Assembly: GCA_022321325.1 (NCBI GenBank) | Contig: JAKOEO010000032.1 | Span: 1-41,213 of the forward strand | Length of the DNA stretch: 41,213 bases | Direction of reading: 5' to 3' | From: Candidatus Magnetominusculus sp. LBB02 | GTDB lineage: Bacteria > Nitrospirota > Thermodesulfovibrionia > Thermodesulfovibrionales > Magnetobacteriaceae | Shown here: positions 16,207-23,300 of the stretch, one piece after another | How the letters are laid out: every line of letters starts with the position of its first letter | How positions within the stretch are numbered: position 1 is the stretch's first letter | Made by a program: the position numbers and the translations under genes | Notes under the pieces: generated by a model | The model's database searches: none | Told to the model about the DNA's origin: nothing | The model's input: only the letters and a program-made list of their open reading frames with translations

Positions 16207-17909
16207 GGCGTCCTTGTTACCATAAAATTTTCAATGACCATGTAGTCGTTATTTGTGGCTATAAAGGTCTTAGCCGCGTCCTCCGGGCTGCATACAAGCG
16301 GGTCGCCGTGAAGGTTGAAGCTCGTGTTTAGGACAATCCCCCTGCCGGTAAGCCGCTTCACTTCCCTAAGGAGACTGTAATATCGCCCGTCCCGTTCAGA
16401 TACCGCCTGTGGGCGGCACGTACCGGCAAGGCTAATTACTCCCTTCATTTCAGAGGCCGCACCGGGCATTAACCTGTATCCTCTGGTCATAAACTTGTCA
16501 AAGGGCGGGGTTTCAGGGGCTGCTGCAAAGTACCTGAAATCCTCGTCCAATATCGAAGGGCAAAAGGGCTGGTACCAGACGCGCATCTTCAGCCTCAGAT
16601 TCAGATGGTTTTTGATTTCCTCGGAGTTTGCCATAGCCAGAATGCTCCTGTGGCCAAGCGCCCTTGGGCCATACTCCATCCTGCCCTGAAACCAGAAGAC
16701 TATCTGCCCTGCCGCTATCAGCGCCGCGGTCTCTTTGATTAGCTCATCGGCGTCTTCGTATTTTGTGTATTTGAGGTTGTACTTATTTAATGTATCAACA
16801 ATGGCCTGGCTGCCAAAGTCCGGCCCGAAAAATACATCGTTAAACTCATAGCGCGATATGTTATTCAGCTTATAGTTGGCAGCCATAGCCGCCCCAAGGG
16901 CAAGGCCGCCGTCTCCCATGTGGGGAAAGATAAAACTGCCGGTAACGCCTTTTAGCTCATCAACCAGCATGTTTACCCTTATGTTGGAAAACACGCCGCC
17001 CGACATCGCAATGTATTTACATCTTGTGGCATGAAGGGCGTTTTCTATGAGCGCTATGACCTTCGCCTCAAGCGTTCTCTGCGCCATAAAGGCAAATTGT
17101 TCTGAGGGATAGCGCCACAGAATTTTCTTTAGCCTTTCATACATCTCTAATGAGCCATATCTGGCTGCGACATTCACGCCGCTTACGCTAAAGAGTTCCA
17201 TCATAGGATTCTTACTATCCTCAACAGGATAGGCATAGTCGGCAAGGGCCATCACCTTCCCCTCGTCCTCCAGCTCTCGCATATTAAGAAGATTCGTAAC
17301 ATGCTCAAAAAATATGCCGAAAGAATCTCTGCCGCTAATTGCCGCAACCCTGTGAAGCCTGCCCTCTTCAAAGACGCTGACACTTCCGGAGAGGCCGTCA
17401 CCAATGCCGTCAAGCGTGAGGATAAGGCAGCGGTCAAAGCCGGAGCAAAATGCAGCCGAGGCGGCATGGCAGAGGTGGTGGTCAAAGTGCAGGAGCGGTT
17501 TGTCTTTAAATCCCATAGCGCGCAGCCTTTTTTTAAGCAGTACGCCGCTTGCAATCTCTGTTAAGCGCGAAGGGCCAATTTCTGTGAGGAAATACTTCGC
17601 CTTCTTTTTGAGTGCGGACATGCTTCCCTGTTCGGTCTTGCGCCTTCTTATCATATAGTACTGTTCTTTCAGGGAGGGCGCTGCCCGCGTCAGCGTCTTT
17701 GAAAAATCAGTTGTGGAGCTGCTTATATGGTCAATATCGTCAGGCGTTAAATTTAGATAATTCAGACATGCCTCAATTGAGAGGGTTGGAAAGCCGACGT
17801 CTAGTTTGCGGCCAGAGAGGCGTTCTTCGTTAATGGCAAATTCAATCGTACCCTCAGAAACTACCGCCGCACCGGCGTCATGCCCGTCCCATATGCCAAG
17901 TATGCGCAT
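16203..17909 (-). CDS. NodU/CmcH-type carbamoyltransferase
   Basis: This 568-residue protein is a full-length O-carbamoyltransferase of the NodU/CmcH/TobZ family, which makes carbamoyl-adenylate from carbamoyl phosphate and ATP and transfers the carbamoyl group to a sugar or other hydroxyl. The N-terminal Kae1-like half has DHHLCHAASA with the metal-binding H144-x3-H148, TLDGIGDG, and SGGVFSNIRVNM. The C-terminal half has GRMEYGPRALGHRSILA, QPFCPSILDED and VLNTSFNLHGDPLVCSPEDA. The start adjoins the radical SAM stop (1-bp gap), and the end overlaps the GT-C gene. In this operon the acceptor is probably a sugar of a surface glycan. Confidence 0.9.
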   Translation of the reverse strand: MRILGIWDGHDAGAAVVSEGTIEFAINEERLSGRKLDVGFPTLSIEACLNYLNLTPDDIDHISSSTTDFSKTLTRAAPSLKEQYYMIRRRKTEQGSMSALKKKAKYFLTEIGPSRLTEIASGVLLKKRLRAMGFKDKPLLHFDHHLCHAASAAFCSGFDRCLILTLDGIGDGLSGSVSVFEEGRLHRVAAISGRDSFGIFFEHVTNLLNMRELEDEGKVMALADYAYPVEDSKNPMMELFSVSGVNVAARYGSLEMYERLKKILWRYPSEQFAFMAQRTLEAKVIALIENALHATRCKYIAMSGGVFSNIRVNMLVDELKGVTGSFIFPHMGDGGLALGAAMAANYKLNNISRYEFNDVFFGPDFGSQAIVDTLNKYNLKYTKYEDADELIKETAALIAAGQIVFWFQGRMEYGPRALGHRSILAMANSEEIKNHLNLRLKMRVWYQPFCPSILDEDFRYFAAAPETPPFDKFMTRGYRLMPGAASEMKGVISLAGTCRPQAVSERDGRYYSLLREVKRLTGRGIVLNTSFNLHGDPLVCSPEDAAKTFIATNNDYMVIENFMVTRTP

Positions 17910-17910
17910 C

Positions 17911-19344
17911 TTATCTCACCGTTTTTAGAAATTTAAGCGCCGATATAATGTTCTTGCCAATATGACGAATGCTCATCAGCCTTAAAATGCGCGATATTAT
18001 CTTTGGCCGCAGGTAAAACGCCCTCATCGCCTCTGCCCTTACTCGCTCAACCTCGTTCCGCGTTATCGTATCAAGCGACATTACCGCCTTTTCCTGGCGA
18101 AACGCGGTAAAATCATGAGTGCCGTCAAGCCATCCCTCTTTAAGCGCCTGTTCGTAGAGCTGTGAGCCGGGAAACGGCACGGCACAGTAGAACTGGGCAA
18201 AGTCAAGGTCAAGGGCAAGCACCCGCTTCAAGGTTTGCCGGGCGGTTTTTGGAGTTTCATGCGGAAGGCCAAATATAATGTGGGCAGAGGCCAAAATTCC
18301 CGCCTTTTTAGTAAGCGATATAATAGTATTGACACTGCCCGCCTCTATTTCTTTTCTTACCCCTTTGAGAATGTCTGGGTTAAAGGATTCAATCCCATAG
18401 CTGATCATCCAGCAGCCGGCCTTTGCCATCAACTGTAGCAACCCGCCATCCACAGTGTCAACTCTGCTGTTACAGACCCATGACACGCCAAGATTGCTTT
18501 CTATGATACCATTACACAGCTCCCTGACAAACGAAGGATTGGCAGTAAACGTCTCAGCCCAAAAGAAAAAATCCCTTATCTTAAACTTTTCAACCGCCTC
18601 TTTCATTTCCTGTACAATAAGGTCAACCTTTCGGGTTCTTAACTTTTTGCCATAGTATGTGCCGGCCGTACAAAATGTACACGGGAACTGACAGCCGCGC
18701 TGGGGCGCAATCATGACAAACGGTTTATCTTTTAGCGGGAGCCTGTAGGCGTTTACATCTATAAGGCGCCAGTCTGGAAAGGGCAGGGCGTCCACGACGT
18801 CGTGGGACAACGGCCTTGCCTCATTGCGCGTTATCACGCCTGCCGCGTCTCTGTATGTGATGCCTGAAATGTCAGTTAAATTCATAAGCCCGCCGGGCTG
18901 TTCCAGTGCATTAATCGTTTCTAATATGGTGTATTCAGGTTCGTTTCTGACGATTATGTCAAGCGATGGAGACTGTGACAGCGACTGCTGATCAAGCACA
19001 GTTACGTGGGTTCCAAAGGCGCACGTATAGATGGCAGGGTTGATATTTTTTATCATAGACGACAGGGCAAGGTCGCTTTCTACTGAGGGCGTTGCCGCGC
19101 TGAACACTACCGTATCCGGACGAAATGCCCTTATCAGATGGGATACGTCCTCTAGGTCTAAGTCATGCGCCGGGCAGTCAATGACCTTGACCTCGTGGCC
19201 GTTTGCCTGTAGCAGCGTGGCCGCATACACCAGCGATATGGGTGGCCAAAGCGTAGTCCAAATGGCGCTCTGCTGGGTACAGCGCCCCTCTCTGGTAAAC
19301 CTCTGCCCCTGTGGCGCAGGGGGATTAAGCAGCAGTATTTTCAT
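17911..19344 (-). CDS. B12-binding-type radical SAM protein
   Basis: The 477-residue protein has an N-terminal Rossmann-like domain of the cobalamin-binding type (LLLNPPAPQGQRF, VYAATLLQANGHEVKVID; about 1-150). A radical SAM barrel follows with the 4Fe-4S motif C218-x3-C222-x2-C225 (GCQFPCTFC). Typical BchE-class segments follow: FFFWAETFTANPSF, MISYGIESFN, SAHIIFGLPHETPKTARQTL and FYCAVPFPGSQLYEQAL. Members methylate unactivated carbons or rearrange substrates in lipid, cofactor and natural-product pathways; the substrate here cannot be read from sequence. It lies 5 bp after the GT2 gene and 1 bp before the carbamoyltransferase, so the substrate may be the same glycan or its lipid carrier. 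Confidence 0.88.
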   Translation of the reverse strand: MKILLLNPPAPQGQRFTREGRCTQQSAIWTTLWPPISLVYAATLLQANGHEVKVIDCPAHDLDLEDVSHLIRAFRPDTVVFSAATPSVESDLALSSMIKNINPAIYTCAFGTHVTVLDQQSLSQSPSLDIIVRNEPEYTILETINALEQPGGLMNLTDISGITYRDAAGVITRNEARPLSHDVVDALPFPDWRLIDVNAYRLPLKDKPFVMIAPQRGCQFPCTFCTAGTYYGKKLRTRKVDLIVQEMKEAVEKFKIRDFFFWAETFTANPSFVRELCNGIIESNLGVSWVCNSRVDTVDGGLLQLMAKAGCWMISYGIESFNPDILKGVRKEIEAGSVNTIISLTKKAGILASAHIIFGLPHETPKTARQTLKRVLALDLDFAQFYCAVPFPGSQLYEQALKEGWLDGTHDFTAFRQEKAVMSLDTITRNEVERVRAEAMRAFYLRPKIISRILRLMSIRHIGKNIISALKFLKTVR

Positions 19345-19349
19345 AAAAG

Positions 19350-20036
19350 TTATATCAGATATTTAAACAGAGAATATACATATCTGAACCACACCTTTGT
19401 AAGCCGTATTTTAGAGACGCCGGCCTTCCTCTTATACTCGTGGGCGGGGATTTCAGTCAGCGTAAAGCCCCGTTTAATAGTCTTCATTATCATTTCCTGC
19501 TCAATTGTGGTGATGTCCTCTTTCAGCGACAGTCTTCTTGCCACATCGGTGCGTATTGCCCTGAAACCGTTTTGGGAATCGCTAATGCTCACCCTGAAGC
19601 GCCAGTTTATGCAGGCCGTGATGAAGGCGCTTCCCATCAGCCTGAAAAACTCGTCAAACCCGCCGTGAAGCTCGCTTGAGCCGCCTATAAGCCGCGAACC
19701 CGTAACGTGGTCTGCCCTGCCCGTAACAATTGGCTCTATCAGCCGCGGGATATCGTCAGGGTCGTGGGAGCCGTCGGCGTCAATAAATACTATTATATCG
19801 CCTGTAACCTGCTTAATCGCCTCTCTGATAGCGGCGCCCTTGCCCCTGCCGTTGTCCTGAATTATCCTCACGCCGCGTTTGGCCGCAACCTCAGCCGTAT
19901 TGTCTGACGACGGCCCGTGTATCACCAAGATCTCATCGCCATACTTTTGGCAGCCGTCAATTACGCCGCCAATAGTTTGGGCTTCGTTGAGGGCGGGAAT
20001 CACTATTGATATTTTTAGCGCTGGTGTCATTCCCAT
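19350..20036 (-). CDS. GT2 glycosyltransferase, polyprenyl-phosphate sugar synthase-like
   Basis: The 228-residue GT-A enzyme opens with IVIPALNEAQTIGGVIDGC. It has the metal-binding D86-A-D88 in VFIDADGSHDPDD, HVTGSRLIGGSSELHGG, and the DSQNGFRAIR and EQEMIMKTIKRGFTLTEIP segments characteristic of DPM1-like synthases. These move a sugar from a nucleotide donor onto polyprenyl (undecaprenyl) phosphate at the inner face of the membrane. It lacks C-terminal membrane spans beyond a short hydrophobic end, as in soluble DPM1. It is the first gene of the operon and would supply the donor for the GT-C proteins. The Met at 20030 is an alternative start; no strong ribosome-binding site is visible. Confidence 0.88.
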   Translation of the reverse strand: MGMTPALKISIVIPALNEAQTIGGVIDGCQKYGDEILVIHGPSSDNTAEVAAKRGVRIIQDNGRGKGAAIREAIKQVTGDIIVFIDADGSHDPDDIPRLIEPIVTGRADHVTGSRLIGGSSELHGGFDEFFRLMGSAFITACINWRFRVSISDSQNGFRAIRTDVARRLSLKEDITTIEQEMIMKTIKRGFTLTEIPAHEYKRKAGVSKIRLTKVWFRYVYSLFKYLI

Positions 20037-20057
20037 ATGTTGCCATATGTCGAATTA

Positions 20058-20069
20058 AATTTGCAAATT
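20058..20069. promoter_or_regulatory. Palindrome in divergent promoter region (possible operator)
   Basis: AATTTGCAAATT is a perfect 12-bp palindrome within an outer CGAATT...AATTCG repeat (20051-20071). It lies between the divergent GT2 and pilY1 genes, 21 bp upstream of the pilY1 -35 box. A regulator binding here could act on both operons. It is AT-rich, so chance is not excluded. Confidence 0.3.
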
Positions 20070-20090
20070 CGCATTCTCAAAAAAAAATGC

Positions 20091-20119
20091 TTGACAAAAG
20101 CGGTTTGTACTTGTAGAAT
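20091..20119 (+). promoter_or_regulatory. Sigma70-type promoter of the pilY1 operon
   Basis: TTGACA (20091-20096), a 17-bp spacer and TAGAAT (20114-20119) form a near-consensus promoter. Transcription would start near 20126, giving a leader of about 180 nt before the chosen pilY1 start. I recognise no known riboswitch in that leader. Confidence 0.7.
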
Positions 20120-20303
20120 AGAAAGTGAGTATAATATTTATACATGCTTGAATGAAGAAGGTTGAAAGTTGTAGGATAGCAGGTGAAAAAAGCTGAGGGA
20201 AGGCGTGATAGGAACACACGGCGTTAAGACCGGGGTGCTGACTATGCTAATAACGAAAAAAATTATATCTGACAAATTATACGGGGTATCTATGGAGGCG
20301 CGT

Positions 20304-23300
20304 ATGAAGGGCAATGGAATCCTTTCGGGTGTGAAGTCAACGTTAATAATTCTGTCTCTTGTCCTTGCAGCGGTATTTTCGGCCTCAGTGAGCGAGGCTA
20401 CTAAGACGGTAACCGTAAATTTTACCTTTAGTGGCAGCAGCGCAGGAAGTGTAACGGCCACAGACGGCGGCGGTAATATTGCCAGCCTCAGCTGTAGCAG
20501 CAATTGTACGTCAGCAGCCCTGCCAAACAATGATACCGTTTATGTAACGGCAGTGCCCAGCCTTGTTACACAATCGGTATTTACAGGCTGGACCGGCTGT
20601 AATTCAACCAGCGGCGCCCAGTGTACTTTAAGTTTAACCGCAAACAAGACCGTAACAGCAAGTTTCGCGCCTGCGTCTCGCACGCTAACGGTTAATTTCC
20701 TCGGCACTGGTACTGGTACAATAGCGGGCAGTGACGGCATGGGTAAAAATATTAGCTGCTCCTCCGGCTGTGTACAATATTTTGGCGACTCATCTTCTGT
20801 AACCATCACGGCAACGCCCAATTCAGGCTCGGTGTTTGCAAGCTGGTCGGGATGCTCATCAACCAGCGGCAATAGTTGTACTATAAATATGAGCAGTGCT
20901 AACAGGGCTATTAGCGTCACATTCAATACGGCTGTGACGACGACAACGGCGGTGTCTTCTACCACGACAACGGCGGTTTCTTCAACGACGACAACTGCGG
21001 TGTCCTCGTCCACGACGACCTCTACTACATCCACTACTACTACGACTATTGCGGCGGTAAACACGGCTATGAACAATTATTGCCAGGGCACATCTATCCC
21101 CCCATTTATGGGTTCCAGTGTCCCGCCCCTTCTGATGCTTGATATATCAAAAGACCACAAGAATAGTTATAAGGCCTACAACGACTACAGCGACCTTGAC
21201 GGCGACGGCGTCATTGATACGCAGTACAAGGGCACCATTACATATTACGGCTATTTCGACCCCACAAAGTGTTACGCGTACTCGTCCACATCGAGTACAT
21301 ATACGGCGGCGGCGTATCTCTTTACGCCCTCTTCTGTGTCTTCCACATCTCCGGCCACATGTGACGGCACCAAATGGAGCGGGAATTTCCTAAACTGGGC
21401 TACGATGTCGCGAATGGATGTTTTAAGGAAGGTCATGTATGGCGGGTACAGGTCTACCGATAACGCCTCTATGACGATACTTGAGCGGCAATTCCTGCCG
21501 CAGGACGCCCATAGCTGGGCAAAAGTATACACCCCCGGCACAGGAGACCCTACAGTCAGCCAGTTGACGCCTTTGGCCAACACGGCCAGCATTACTATTT
21601 GTAATACGACAGTGGCAGACCCTGCCAACCCCCCGGTTATGCGCGTGGCCAGTGGTGCATGGCCATACTGGGCCTCAAATGAGAGGTGGCAGTGTGCAAG
21701 GGCTGGAGAATACAACAATGGCTCTCAGTGGGAGTCAAGGCGTCCACCCGCTGCCACCGGCGGCTACATGGACTATATCTTGAGGGTGCGGGTTTGTGTC
21801 CCTTCGCTGCTGGGCTCAGAACGGTGTCAGTTGTATCCAAGCGGCAATTATAAGCCTATAGGGCTTTTACAGGCATACGGCGAGACCAGCAAGATCTATT
21901 TCGGGCTTATGACTGGAAGCTGGAATCTCAGTAAATCCGGCGGCGTACTGCGTAAGAATGTCGGCCCATTTACAAACGAAACAAACTATACCACAGACGG
22001 CACGTTTTGCGTTAACAGCAGCGGCACTGCCGGCACTGCCTGCGCCTCAAGCACAGGAGTTCCCGGTATTGTAAACACCATGAACAGGATGAAGATATAC
22101 AGGTATAACTATGGCTCAGGCTGGAGCGACGGCACTTACAACAGCACTGACGGCTGTTCATGGGGCTCTCAGAGTTTTACCGAGGGTAACTGCACTAACT
22201 GGGGCGACCCCTTAGGCGAGATATATTACGAATCCCTCAGATACTTTATGGGGAAGACGACGCCGACAACGGCATACAGCACAGATGACAGTTCCCTTGA
22301 TTCAGGCCTTTCAACATTAACCCCTGTTACGTGGCAAGACCCATACGGTACGTACCCGTACTGCTCTAAGCCGTTTATCATGGTTGTAAGCGATGTATCT
22401 CCGAGCTTTGATTCTAACCAGCTTCCCGGCGTTAACGGCAATTTTGGAAGCGGCATCACGGCAGATATAGGCGTGGGTGGTTCGCTCCTTAACGTTACTA
22501 CGCAGACTAACATAGTTGGCGGAGGCACAGGCGACAATGTATCGGGAAATTATTTCATAGGTCAGTCCGGGGCAACCGGCGACACACAAAGCGGCGTAAG
22601 TACCAACTTGTGTACAAGCAAGGCTGTTAGCTCATCCGCCTCTTTGGCCTCGCTAAGGGGACTTTGTCCTACCGGCCCGAATTTTGAGGGATCGTACTAC
22701 ATCGCCGGTATGGCCTACTGGGCGCATGTCAATGATCTACGAAACAGCACCAACACGCCTAGTAACGCTACGCCGGGCAACGACAATGTCACGACAAACG
22801 CTACTACCTATGCCATTGCAATGAACACCACACTTCCAAGTCTGACTATTCCCCTTGGTACGACAAACCAGTACAGCGTTCAATTTATACCGGCCTGCTA
22901 TAACAGCACTGTGGGAAATCCCTGTACGCTGGTTAATTTCCTCATTGATAACGGCACTATCTGTAACAGCCCGCCTACCGGCGGCGCAACAGGACGTTAC
23001 TTTGTCACATGGGAGGACTCACCCCAGGGCGGAGACTACGACATGGACGCCGACGGCTGTATCTACTACAAAGTAGATAATGGCGCAAATCCACCCAAGA
23101 TTACTTTTACAGTTAAAATGACCGGCAGCTCCACGCCCTACAACATGAACATGGGTTATATCATAAACGGCACGACAACCGACGGCCCGCAATATCTGGC
23201 TACAAACTGCTCCAGTACATCAGCCACTCCAAATACGGGCCTTCTGACCAGCGCGGCCTGCGGCAATTTCTATACTACAGTCCCTGCCTCATCGGGCACC

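Noticed and set aside
20126-20303. c-di-GMP riboswitch in the pilY1 leader
   Set aside because: I looked for the GEMM-I conserved segments and did not find them; left only as an unexplained leader.
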